Notes: generated by a model from the letters alone, not told the origin. DNA of 64,000 nucleotides from Tillandsia leiboldiana (GCA_029204045.2 JAQNDB010000282.1:37526-101525), one strand, 5' to 3'; counted from the stretch's first letter, positions 22,857-34,534 are shown. Translations and numbers: made by a program.

Positions 22857-23239
22857 GTAAGTTTTATTGATCAAAATCTTGGTTTTTCACCGTTTTCCTC
22901 TATTCCTCCTCAAACGTGATGAAATTCTTGGATCAACTTTGTTTGTGGATGGTTTTTGATCAAATTTCTTTTGAAATAAGAACTCTGAGTAGATTAGTTT
23001 TGATTATATGCTAGGTATTCTCCTGATTAACGGATTTTTAGACTTCGATTTCTAAAATTTCGGTTTTAGGGCATATAATAAGGATTTTCGAAAATCATGC
23101 AATTGATCTATTTTTAAAAGTCCTTTTGCAAAACTAATTTGATTCTTAGTCTCTCTACACGATAATGATTGTTTGGGTACAATTTTTCAAATTTTTGAAA
23201 ATTAACAATTTTTTCGTGTTCTTGAGTTGTTGCACACAG
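22857..23239 (+). other. Putative leader intron upstream of the env-like ORF (element B)
   Basis: It begins with the strong donor GTAAGT and ends with a TGCACACAG acceptor, 383 bases, T-rich. The first ATG after the acceptor (23269) opens the env-like frame. Element C has the same arrangement (34823-35203, 381 bases). Splicing is inferred from the signals and from conservation of both ends. Confidence 0.55.
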
Positions 23240-23268
23240 GATTTCTTTTTCTCAAGAAACCAATAGCA

Positions 23269-24710
23269 ATGGTGATCACTTGGATTGTTTTCCTACTTGC
23301 TGCTATGGTACATACGAGAGACACTGTCAAGCCCAAGAGGGCTAAGAAGGCTAAGAAAACGAAGAAATCTAAAGATGATTCCGATACAGAATCTGAAACG
23401 GAATCAATTGACTGGATGAACTACAGGTTGAAGCAACGACTGTTCCCACTGCTTCAAAGGGAAAAGCGCCTGCGAAAACATCGAAGGCTCCGCCTACTGC
23501 TGCTGAAAAAGGGAAAGCTCCAATGGAAGAAACTTCTGGGAAGACAAGAAGAAAGAGTGTTGCTCGCAAGAGAGGGAGTGCTCGGGGAATCTCCATTGAG
23601 CAACCAGCTGCTAGCCAAGCAACTCCTCAAGACTTTATCAGCTCGGCTAGAATAAAGGAATTTGAAAACAGGGAATGCATTGGAGAAAGGCATGTTGATG
23701 TAAAAGCCTTAAAAGAGCGTTCTCGGACATTTGGGATTTTGTTTGACCAGATAGGTCTTGCCCCCATTTGCGACTTCCCGGAGACCACTGGGTGTTGTCT
23801 TCACTCAGTGAGAATGTTTTATCAGAATGCTTGTTATTTAGTTGATCAGGAGAGCGGACGCCGAGACTTTTCAAACATTGGTCAAGAATGTTAAGATCAA
23901 AGTGACCCCCCAACTGATTGGAGAGGTATTAGGGATGGACGCCCGAGCCGATGGCACTCATTACCTGAAGAATCAAGTTTTCAACACCTACTCCTGGAGA
24001 GTGGTAGTTGATGGAATCTGTCTTCCAAATACTCGGTCGACAGGAAACTCCGTTTTCCCTCAAAAGAACTACGACCAGAGTACCGCTTCTTAAACTTAAT
24101 TGTTTGTTATAATGTCATTCCAAACATGAACACAAAGGTTCTTCGGTGGGAGAGAATGATATTCCTTTATCTACTTGGAAACCCCACAGCAGCAATGGGA
24201 GCTAACCTAACCATTCCTTACATCATCTGGACAAAGATGGCGCGATATGTGGAGCATGCTCATCCTTCTGAGAGACTACCTTATCCAATGATCATCATGC
24301 GCATTCTTCGCAAATTTAAAGCTGACACAAATGCGAGCTCCTATATGCACAGTCTAGGAACGATCAATGAAACAACAATTGTAAAGTCTCTCTCGACGAA
24401 GCCAGATGAACCCTTCATACCTCCTCGCCGACAACAAGCGACAACCTCTGCACCGGCAGCAACTCCTCCAGTCCAACCAGCACATCCAGCACAACAAGCA
24501 CCTCAATCAACTTCTGATGATGATGCATCTGTTACCTCAATCTATAAAGAACAGCAAAGGCTCTCCAACGAGCAAGAACGTATATCAAATGAACTAATTG
24601 AGGTAAAGGAAGAAATAAAGAAGGTAAATAAGAATCAATCATCAATGAACAAGCGACTAAAGAAAATATTCCAAATTCTCGGCTGTATCAGTTCAGACGA
24701 GTCTGAATAA
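23269..24710 (+). pseudogene. Env-like protein pseudogene of Sirevirus B
   Basis: This is homologous to the intact ORF of element C. It starts with a hydrophobic segment (MVITWIVFLLAAMVH), then a Lys-rich and an acidic stretch. The conserved core with the RECIGERHV motif follows (about 23665), and a Pro/Ala/Gln-rich linker leads to a C-terminal coiled coil ending at TAA 24710. Frames change near 23420 and again near 23870, and a stop occurs near 24091, so no complete product is possible. ORFs in this position are called env-like in Sireviruses. Relationship to a real viral envelope is not shown by the sequence. Confidence 0.8.
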
Positions 24711-25444
24711 TCCGTATCCTTCCAATTTCTTTTTATTATGCATATGTTTAAATCTTTCTGTTGTGCAGGTTTTTATGTTTTAGTTTTAGTCTTTAGTTCT
24801 CCAACTTGAACTGTTATCCATTCTCTCCACTTCTGTAATTTTTGGCTTTGTTTGTGACAAAAAGGGGGAGAGAGTTTAGAGAGAACTTGAACAATGATGA
24901 TGTGAATATCGAACTTGCACAATGATGATGTGAATGTATGAACATCAAGGTAGCACAATGATGATGTGAATGTATGAACATCAAGGTAAGTATCACTTCA
25001 ACTTTGGTTTTTATCTTGTGATTTGTGTGCATGTCTCTACTAACTATTCGACTAACTATTTGGGCATGTAATATGACTAACAAGTTGATGTTGGACTAAC
25101 ACTTTGTGACATTTGGTTTTTGATTGCATAGAAGATATGTTGGTTTTTGACTATGATTCTCTTACATATCTGAATTCTCAAATGTCATGATGATCAGATA
25201 AACTCTATCTCTGTACTAGGTTTTGAATGTTAAATATTCTTGAGGTATCTAACGATCTCTTTTGTCAAGAATGATTTCTTTGTGCAGAGAGTACAGATGT
25301 CTAAGTCTAGAGTCTGTTTTAGGAGTTTATCTCATGTTTTTAAATTTTTGGATCTCCATTGTAAATTTTTGTTGTATGGTGATAGCAACAAAAATATCTT
25401 TTTGAATTTTCTTTAGTGGATCTGTGTTTTGTCACGAAACCGCC
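24711..25444 (+). other. 3' non-coding region of Sirevirus B
   Basis: No ORF is supported here. It holds an internal polypurine-like AAAAAGGGGGAGAGAG (about 24860), a 36-bp tandem repeat with two copies (24917-24988), and a 10-bp perfect hairpin with loop TATGGTGATAG (25365-25395). Extra internal polypurine tracts are typical of Sireviruses. Confidence 0.75.
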
Positions 25445-25456
25445 AAAGGGGGAGAT
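25445..25456 (+). other. 3' polypurine tract of Sirevirus B
   Basis: The sequence AAAGGGGGAGA lies directly before TGTTACG of the 3' LTR. It is the expected plus-strand primer site. Confidence 0.88.
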
Positions 25457-26802
25457 TGTTACGAATTTGAGTTGGCGTAGTTTCGTGAAAGTCTCAAGTC
25501 TTGAAGATTGAAGGTGAAGAAAGTTGGATCATTTAACTCAATCTCAAGAAAGAAGAATTCAAAAGGATCAGGTATGTTTAACTAAAGATTTTGTGTGATC
25601 CGAATACTTCTTGTAGTGTAGAAACACTTGGAAGAATCTTTCATTGCATAAAACTCAAAAACTGGACTTGGGACATGTTCAGGATCCGGATTAGGTTGTT
25701 CGATCCGGATCCCGAAGGTGGTTCGTTCATACACCAGTTCAATCCGGATCGTAGCCTCTCTTGAATCCGGATCCCGAACACTGAGTTACCATCTTCCTTG
25801 AACGATCCGGATCAGGCTTCGCAATCTGGATCCCGAACGTTGATGTTTGGTGAACTATATGAACGATCCGGATCAAGCACTTCGATCCGGATCCCGAACC
25901 TTCATTTTTCTGGAATTGCCTGACTTGTTACGACGATCCGGATCACAGCTAATCCGATCCGGATCGCCGTCCGTAAATTTCCAGAAATGTTAGGTTTTTG
26001 ATTCTTATCTCCTTCCTAGGGTTTCTAACCTATAAATAGACCTATGACTCTTTTTTTAGGGTGAATCCAAAAAGAAGGAAAATAGCCGTCATATTCTTAT
26101 ATATCTTTTACGGCTCTAGATCCACATATAGAGAAGAAAGGAAATCATTAGAGAATACTCTATGTTTCTTCATCTATATTGATTAGTTTGACTCTAGGTT
26201 TCATACTCACATCTTGAGTTGAATCAAACTAATGAATACTTAGATGGTATTTCCGATCTATCTTTGATCTAAGTATTCGGCGGATCATCACCACCAAAAA
26301 ATACGATTTACCCCAAAAATCGGCGCGTGGATTCGCGTGTCCTTGTGGATTCAAGGTTCAACCGCTCTCGTGGATTCGGAGCGAGGCACGTTCGTGGATT
26401 CGAAGGGTGCTATTGGGTGAAGACCGTGGACTCGGTCGGACGTCGTGGATTCGACGTTGGACGCCGTGGATTCGGCGTTGGGCGCAGATCGTGGATTCGA
26501 GAAGCGTCGCGGAGCGAGCGGAGAAGATCCTCTAGGAGCATATGGAAAAAGGTTGAGTCGTAAGTGTGTACGGGTAATCACCTTGTACGTGTTTTAATTC
26601 TAGTGGATTTCTGCCGTGTTATCGGTCCCGTGGTTTTTTACTCCGGTGATGGACTTTTCCCACGTAAAATCTTGCGAGTTATTTTTATTTCCGCATTGGG
26701 TTTTTATCGCAATGATTTTTGAGTGTTTATACGTTTACACCTATTCACCCCCCTCTAGGTGTTTTTTCCCCTATTTAGATCCTTATTACATATAACCCAA
26801 CA
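25457..26802 (+). repeat. 3' LTR of Sirevirus B (1346 bp)
   Basis: It is collinear with the 5' LTR, starts TGTTACG (one G shorter) and ends ACCCAACA before the CTCGG duplication. TATAAATA is at 26031-26038 and the stem-loop array at about 26322-26505. Most differences from the 5' LTR are transitions and one-base indels. Confidence 0.95.
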
Positions 26803-27746
26803 CTCGGTGGGGTGCCGGGGCAGGTGCCCGGTTTGGGGTTATGCAGGTGTTCGTGGTTTACTTTCCCTCTTGGGAGGGTGGACAGGTTTTGCAGGTGTTC
26901 GTGCTTTATTTTTCCCTTTCGGGAGGGTGGTTGATCCGGATAGTCTTACGGTTGGCTTTACTCCTTTTTCCTACTTTATTGTTAGCATTATCGTGTCGCT
27001 GACTTCCCACTCCGTGACAGGTTCCTTCAGGGGTGATGGCTAGGCGACGGTGAGGCCGGGTCAGGAGCTTTCGGGTCCATTGAGACCTCAGACTGTATTT
27101 CTCTCCTTCTTTCGCATTTCATTACTACTTGTAGACTATTGTGTGGTTCTCGATACCCTCGTGGGGTCGGTGTGGATGTCGAAACTTTTCCCTTTGGATA
27201 TGTGGATGTTTGAGTTCTTATCTCTGTTCGGCCAAGTTTTCAAAAAGAAAGAAAGAAAAAGAAAAGAAAAGAATTGCGGAAAACCGTTTTCAAAACTTGG
27301 GTGTCGTGTGGGCACCGTTTTCAAAACCCTGTGGATTTATGGATTTTAGAAAACGGATTTCAAAACTTGAGTGTCGTGTTGGCACTGTTTTAAAAACTCT
27401 GTGGATTTATGGTTTTCGAACTGGTTTAGAAATCTGGGTGCCGGGTGGGCACCGCTTTTAAAATTGTGGATTTTATCCTTTCAATTGTGGCGGCCTACAG
27501 AATAGTTCAGTTGTATAAATGTTGAGAACTGTTGTGATTGAATAAAATACTATGGTTGCATGTTGTATTAGACGCGACGCCGTGCATATAACAGAGGAGA
27601 CTCTGTCCGTTTGCAGGGTGATTCTGTGTATGCGGCGGGTTCTGGGCCGCACCGGGGAAGAAGGAATTTCAAAAAAAAAATTATACGTAAAACAAATCAT
27701 TTTTCGTTGATTGTTTCCGCTGATTGAAACCCCCGGGGCGGTGACA
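26803..27746 (+). repeat. G2 gypsy LTR, 3' part
   Basis: This continues the LTR from 15136 and ends in CCCCCGGGGCGGTGACA at 27746. It aligns in inverted orientation with 63170-64000 and with the minus-strand G2 LTR at 41845 onward. It has repeated phrases such as GCAGGTGTTCGTG and a series of GTGGGCACCG-type segments (27300-27450). Its 3' end abuts copia E env-like sequence, so the G2 element was inserted there. Confidence 0.85.
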
Positions 27747-28481
27747 GGTGATTGAAAAGAAAATACAAATCTCTTGCCAATTGGTGAAGAAGATTTTCAA
27801 CAAACTGGGTTGCAGTAGCTCTGACGACAATGACTCCACTGACTTTTTTTTAATGTCTTCTCTTACAGGTTTTTTCGTTTAAGTTTGTAACTTCTTTAAA
27901 CTTTGCACTCCCTTTCTTTTTTGCTTTGGCTAATTTTGTGACAAAAGGGGGAGAGAGACATGGTAGACATTGAAAGTTTTTGGTTTGGAGAAACTTGATG
28001 AACTTTGGTAAGTTGAAGGTAAGTTGGATGCATGCCACTACTAACTATTTGACTAACTATTTTTGGCATGTAATATTACTAATAAGTTGCTTGATACGGC
28101 ATATTTGTTAACTTGTTAATTGTTACGACATGACATTTGGATTTGTGATTTTAATGATTAGGGATATGTGAATCTTTGTTTGCTAAATTTTTATACATAT
28201 CTGATAATTAATGTCATGGTGAGTATAAACCACTATCTCTCTGATTGTTTATTGAATATTTGAATTCTTGAGGTATCTAACAATTTCTTTTGTCAAGAAT
28301 TATTTCATTTGCAAAGAGTACAAACGTCTAAGTCTAGAATCTGTTTTAGGAGTTATCTCTGTATTCATTTTTATTTGGATCATTCTTGTAAATTTTTGTT
28401 GTATGGTGTAGCAACAAAATATCTTTTTAGAATTTTTTAAGTGAATTTTTGTTTTGTCACGAAACCGCCAAAGAGGGAGAT
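27747..28481 (+). other. Copia E: C-terminal env-like remnant and 3' non-coding region
   Basis: The first 100 bases encode a fragment resembling the C-terminal coiled coil and Ser/Asp-rich end of the Sirevirus env-like protein (KKIFNKLGCSSSDDND). The minus-strand copy has a stop after this point, while this copy has lost a base. The rest matches the 3' regions of B and C, with a polypurine-like GGGGGAGAGAG (about 27947), a TTTTTGTTG hairpin (about 28392-28420) and the tract AAAGAGGGAGA before the LTR. Confidence 0.72.
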
Positions 28482-29675
28482 TGTTAAGGATTTTGTTTTG
28501 GCGTATTTCGTGAAATGGTATAAGTCTTGAAGATTGATTGAAGATGAAGAATTGGGATCAACTAACATCAATCTCTAGAAGAATGATGCAGAAGATCAAG
28601 TACGTTTAACCTTAAATAAAAAATTTTTTGGTGATCCGAATACATTTGTGTAGTTTAGAGAACACTTGGATAAGTTTTCATTGCATAAAATCAAAAACTG
28701 GACAAGTTGGATTTCAGGATGCGGATCAGACCATTCCAGTCCGGACCGTGAACATTAATTGTAGTTCGTGCTGTTTTCCAGTCCGGACCACCCCTGTTCC
28801 AGTCCGGACCCCGACCTTAATTTCTGCAAAATCGCATGAACAGTCCGGATCAGGAAATTCCAGTCCGGACCCCGAACTGTTTTTTTAGGAAAAATTGCTG
28901 AAAAACGACGACAGTTCGGATCATCCAAATCCAGTCCGGACCGCCGTGCGGGAACAATTCTGTTAAGTCCAGTTTTTTTATGCTTATCTCTTCCAAAGGT
29001 TTCTAACCTATAAATAACCCTAATTTCATCTTTTAGAAAAAGGGAAGAAGGACGGAGAATTATCGAGATAATCGATAAATAATACAAAATCCACAAATAT
29101 AGTGAAGAAAGGAAAACACGATTAAATTCATGTTTCTTTTCTTCATATATTGTTCAATTTGATGCTAGGGTTTCCAACTCCTATTTTTCATAGAACCAAA
29201 TTGAAGAATACTTAGATTGTATTTCCTATCTATCTCTGATCTAAGTATTCGGAGGATCATCACCAAACAAAAACAATTATTTCCCAAATCGGCGCGAGGA
29301 TTCCGTGGCCTGTTGATTCAAGGTGCACCGCTCCATGGATTCGGAGAGCAAGGCGCGTTCGTGTGATCGAGATGTGCCACTTGGTGAAGACCGTGGATCG
29401 GTTGAACGTCGTGGATTCGACGTTGACGGTCGTGGATTCGGCGTTGGGATGCAATCGTGGATTCGAGGAGCGGTTCGGAGCGAGCGGAGAAGATCAACGA
29501 GGACGTATGGAAAAGGTTGAGTCGTAGGTTTACGGTAATCACCTGTACGTGTTTAATCTTAGTGGATTTCGCCGTGTTATTGGTCCCGTGGTTTTTTACT
29601 CCTGTGACGGAGTTTTCCACGTAAATCTTGCGTACTTTATTTATTTTCGGCATTTGGTAATTGTTTTACGCAACG
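28482..29675 (+). repeat. 3' LTR of copia E, truncated by the gap
   Basis: It starts TGTTAAGGATTTTG. The U3 palindromes are built on AGTCCGGAC, not GATCCGGATC. TATAAATA is at 29009-29016, the stem-loop array at about 29291-29470 and the CGTGG...CCACG hairpin near 29588-29622. It ends in the N gap about 170 bases before the expected LTR end. The minus-strand copy at 61066-62423 is collinear. Confidence 0.88.
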
Positions 29676-29775
29676 NNNNNNNNNNNNNNNNNNNNNNNNN
29701 NNNNNNNNNNNNNNNNNNNNNNNNNNNNNNNNNNNNNNNNNNNNNNNNNNNNNNNNNNNNNNNNNNNNNNNNNNN
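29676..29775. other. Assembly gap (100 N)
   Basis: Exactly 100 N, a conventional length for a gap of unknown size. Copia E LTR lies on the left and the middle of an element C gag on the right. At least the rest of one LTR and the 5' LTR plus half of gag of element C must be missing. Confidence 0.98.
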
Positions 29776-32700
29776 AAAAAAGAGCAACTTCTCTCTCAAG
29801 ACGCTCTTGAAGTGGAAAGGGAAACCTGATAAAAGAAAATGCTTCCCTTCAAGAGTCCAATGAGCAACTTGAGAAGGAACATACAAATCTGGTGGATAAC
29901 GCGAATCACTTCTCAAAGCTCTACAACGAGGCTCGACAGGATAACTGGAAATGACAAAGACCATTTTCCAACTCAAGAATGACTTACAGCGATTCTCTTC
30001 AGGAAGGAGTAAGTTGGATAGACTTCTTGGTCTTGGTCAATCAAATAGGTTCGGCCTCGGATACACTCAAACTGGAAACAGTCCAAGTTCGAGTGAGGAC
30101 AGTTTTTGTGCCTCAGTCGGTATCTCCTCCTCCGACACACCGGAATTCAAGACAAACAACGACAACAAACCTACTTCATCCTCTTTGGGATCGTCAAGAT
30201 CTAAGGTATGTTTTCGTTGTGGTGTTTCAGGGCACATAAGAAGATATTGCAAGACGGGAGTCGAACGCTCATTCAAGCACCTCTTGCATCAACTACCAAA
30301 AAGGATCCTTTCCGGAAATCAAAGCAAAACTTTTCAAATGAAAAGAGACTTGGTAGTTCACCGCACAAGACGACTTCATCAAGGAGCAACAATCGTTTTA
30401 ACAAGACGCTTTCACCTAGGCACAAAACTTCACGACCATTACAGACGCATTCCAAAAAGTTTGGGTGCGCAAAGGTGAAATTTTCCCTTGTCTTGTTTCC
30501 AATATTTCCTTGCATGCATATGATCGCTCGCTTGGTATCTGGATAGCGGGTGTTTCCCGTCACATGACCGGTGACAAAAATAGTTTTCAAAATCTTGAGA
30601 AAATCTCCGGAGGACACGTTGTTTTCGGAGACGTCGATCTTCCAAAATTGTTGGAAAAGGGACGGTAGCTATTCCAGATGGCCCGATTTTGAAAAATGTC
30701 TTATTTGTTGATGGCCTTAAGACTAACCTCATAAGCATAAGTCAACTTTGCGACAATGGTTTTTCAGTTAACTTTTCATCGGTTGAATGCGTTGTAACTG
30801 ATAAGGACCATGTCTTCTTTCTAAAAGGGGTTAGATCTGAAAACAATTGTTATGTTGTTCCTAATAAATTTTCTGAAAATTGTAACTTAGCCGCTTTGAA
30901 TAATGAAACTCTTTGGCATGAAAGGCTAGGTCACTTAAATTTTAAGGAACTTACTAGAATTTCAAACAAGGACGTGGTCAAGGGGATTCCAAAGCTTTTA
31001 TTTAAACAAAATGTTGTGTGTGGTGGTTGCCAAAAGGGTAAACAGTCTAGGACTGCACACAAAAACTTGAACCACGTTGGTACAAAAACGGCCCTTGGAA
31101 CTTTTGCACATGGACTTAATGGGGCCGACCCGTCAACCATCCTTGGGAGGTAAATGGTACATCCTTTTATTGGTTGATGATTTCTCTCGGTTTTCATGGG
31201 TAGCATTTTTGAGAGAGAAAGCTGATACGTTTGACTCTTTTCATGAGATTTGCCATCGTATTATGATTGAAAAGAATGAAAAGATCATTCGTGTTAGAAG
31301 TGATAGGGGTGGAGAATTCATAAATTCAAAATTCATTGATTTTGTACTTCAAATGGCATTAAACATGAATTCTCGGCACCCCATACACCTCAGCAGAATG
31401 GTGTTGTTGAGCGCAAAAACAGGGTTGTTCAAGAGATGGCGCGTGTGATGCTTCATAGCCGGAAATTACCGCTACATTTTTGGGCTGAAGCTGTGAACAC
31501 CGCTGTCTATGTCATTAACAGAGTGTTTTGCGCCCAGGAACCTTGAATACACCATATGAGCTGTGGTTTAGTAGAAAACCGGATATCAAGTACTTTCGTA
31601 TCTTTGGGAGTCGATGTTACATCTTACGTGACCGTGAAAATCTTGGAAAGTTCGACTCTCGAAGTGATGAAGGGATCTTTTTGGGTTATTCTACGAATAG
31701 CAGAGCATATCGAGTATTTAACATTGAATCTAAGACGATTGTAGAATCTATAAATGTTAAAGTAGATGAAGCTTCTCATTTTGAATCTGAAAAATCTACC
31801 CTCGATATCTCTCTAGATGATGATTCTCCTGCTAGTGCATCTTCTCATAATAATACTTCCAATATTAATGATGCATCTAATGGTTCTTCTAGTTTATCTG
31901 ATGTGCAGGAATCATCTCGTGTACCTCCGAGTACTCCGTTTCAACAAACGCTACGAATCTCCAAGGATCATCCGGAATCGAACATCATTGGAGATCCACA
32001 AGAAGGAGTTAGAACTCGAAGGCAGTTGGTTTGCGGATTTGCTTGCTACGTATCTTTAATCGAACCAAAGACAATAGATGAAGCTCTTCAGGATGACTAC
32101 TGGATTAAAGCAATGCAGGAAGAGCTCCATCAATTTGAGCGAAACAAAGTCTGGGAATTAACGAAGCCTCCAAAGCAACATAATGTGATAGGTACCAAAG
32201 GATCTTCAAGAACAAGAAAGATGAAGATGGTACTATCATCAGGAACAAGGCACGACTAGTTGCTCAAGGCTACTCTCAAGTAGAAGGTATAGACTTTGAC
32301 GAAACTTTCGCCCCTGTAGCTAGACTCGAGTCCATTCGTATATTGTTTGCTATTGCTTGTCATTTTAAAATCAAATTATTTCAAATGGACGTCAAGAGCG
32401 CATTTCTAAATGGGTTTTTAAATGAGAAAGTTTATGTAGCTCAACCGAAAGGTTTTGTAGATCATAAACAACCTAACCATGTTTTTCGTTTGAAAAAGGC
32501 TCTTTACGGTCTGAAACAAGCACCGCGAGCATGGTACGAAAGGTTAACAAAGCATCTTTTGGAGAAGGGCTATACTCGAGGGGGAGCTGACAGGACTCTC
32601 TTTGTGAAGCATTATCAAAATAATTTCATTGTAGCACAAATCTATGTCGATGACATTGTATTTGGTGCAACAAAAGATAATGATGCTTCTAAATTCGCGG

Positions 32701-33590
32701 AGACCATGGAAAGCGAATTTGAGATGTCCATGATGGGCGAACTGTCTTATTTTCTTGGATTGCAAATTAAACAAAATGATGAAGGTATTCACTTGAGTCA
32801 ATCCAAGTATGCACTGGAGTTGGTCAAAAAGTTTGATCTAGAAAATTGTAAAGTTTTTCCAACTCCAATGGGAACTAGCCACAAGGGACTTGGAAGTGAA
32901 TCACATAGTGAGAATGTAGACGAGAAACTGTATAGAAGTATGATTGGAAGTCTACTTTACCTCACGGCTAGTCGCCCGGATATATCCTTTAGTGTTGGGA
33001 TTTGCGCGAGATATCAATCAGCACCAAAGGAGGTTCACCTGAAAGCGGTGAAACGGATCATCCGGTACATCAAAGGATCAATTAATTTCGGAATTTGGTA
33101 TCCTATGGGAACAAGTCTGGACATTGTTGGATACTCAGATGCCGATTGGGCAGGATCAGTGGATGATCGGAAAAGCACGAGTGGTGCATGCTTCTATCTT
33201 GGCCATTGCCTTGTTGCATGGCACAGTAAAAAGCAGAATTGCATAGCACTCTCGACTGCCGAAGCGGAATACATTTCAGCTGGAAGTTGCTCAACTCAAC
33301 TCATTTGGATGAAAAGCGTATTGAGTGACTTCCGCATTTCAGCATCTTCGGTAACAATTCTTTGTGACAACACAAGTGCAATTAACATTTCTAAAAACCC
33401 TGTGTTGCACTCTAGAACAAAACATATTGAACTTAGATATCATTTTCTTAGAGAGCTAGTTGAATCAAATACTCTTCAACTTTCATATATTTCAACTAAA
33501 GATCAATTAGCTGACTTTCTAACAAAACCTTTGGATCAAAAACGTTTTATTCATTTACGAAAAGCAATTGGGATGCTTTCCTTGAAATAA
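29776..33590 (+). pseudogene. gag-pol: Gag-Pol polyprotein of Sirevirus C (5' truncated, many frameshifts)
   Basis: The visible part covers the Gag coiled coil, the second CCHC knuckle (CFRCGVSGHIRRYC, about 30208), protease, integrase, RT (YVDD intact, about 32645) and RNase H with SDADWAGS. Compared with element B there are one-base indels near 29819, 29945, 30098, 30147, 30545, 30645, 31085, 31342, 31530 and 32200. None disturb the frame from about 32343 to the stop at 33590. The indels crowd towards the gap, so some may be consensus errors. If they are, the underlying gene could be much more intact than it appears. Confidence 0.88.
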
Positions 33591-33971
33591 TCTTCTTTTT
33601 GAAATCTTTGCTTAGGATAGGTTTTGTATTTGTATTTGTTTTGTTCTATTCAATATCTATGTTTGTACATAGGACATTAATTGAGCATAGATCATAATTG
33701 ACTTTAATTGCATCTGTTCACACATTTAGAAATTTATTATGCTTTTGCCATCATAATATTTCATTGTTGCAATGATCGTTTATGTTAATTAAATCATCTT
33801 CTAAAGTGATCAAAGTCAATTTCTCTCTCAATGATCTCTTGGTATAGTCATTATCTTATTTGACTGTTTAGTCGAGTATGAAATCGAGATCAATTTTTGG
33901 TTGAATACTTTATATCTTAAATAATTGATAGCCAATTGAGGGGGAGTCAAAGATAATGTAAATGCTCAAAA

Positions 33972-34215
33972 GATGTGGAAAGAGTTACATCCCAATGAGG
34001 AGTGTGAAAACTACCACCACATGGAGGAAAGAGCTACCACCTCGGTCGTCCGAGTATTGTGTGCAGCTACCACATGTATACCAAGCATGGTTGTTCAAAT
34101 TTTTGATTAAGTAAAATGCATATTGAAATACTTGACTCTGTCAAATTTCAAGGTTGGTATAAGGTGGGATTTCTTAAAGAAAGATGCTCAAAGAGCCACT
34201 CTCTTCAACAGATTG
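33972..34215 (+). other. Conserved non-coding CTACCAC element (element C)
   Basis: It has the same three CTACCAC motifs and GGTTGGTATAAGGTGG as in element B, almost without change, between the pol stop and the internal promoter-like module. Confidence 0.5.
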
Positions 34216-34534
34216 TCTAGAAATATTATCTACTATATTTGGGATTTCAAACATCTATTGATCTTTGTATTTCATTTTCTTTACTGAATTGATGATTTGA
34301 TAAAGGCATTACCCATAAGATCAAGTTAGATGTGATTGAAGGTGTTCAACTTTAAGGGATTTAATTCTTGTAAATTTTCGTTTCATTTTTGGATATTATT
34401 GATAGATTTGGCATAATCTAATTCTTGTTGTATGAAACGATGATTTTTGTTTAAAGTTGATACACATTTGTGCTTACAATCTTTTTCTGGATTTTCCTGA
34501 ATTTCTCTGAAATTTTCTAAAGAAAAAGTTGGGG

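Larger units (their letters stand above)
15137..26802 (+). mobile_element. Complete Sirevirus-type Ty1/copia element B (11,666 bp)
   Basis: The order is 5' LTR 15137-16486, primer binding site, gag-pol 16520-21637, conserved spacer, internal palindrome/TATA module, intron-like leader, env-like pseudogene 23269-24710, 3' region with polypurine tracts, and 3' LTR 25457-26802. A 5-bp target duplication flanks it. The two LTRs differ at roughly 25-30 positions by eye (about 98 percent identical), so it is not a very recent insertion. Protein lesions make it non-autonomous. Confidence 0.95.
15132..26807. repeat. Target-site duplication CTCGG of Sirevirus B
   Basis: CTCGG at 15132-15136 is repeated at 26803-26807, immediately outside the two LTRs. 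This proves the limits of a complete element. Confidence 0.95.

Noticed and set aside
23269..24710. A true viral envelope glycoprotein
   Set aside because: There is one N-terminal hydrophobic segment only and no visible fusion peptide, furin site or C-terminal anchor. The name env-like is positional.
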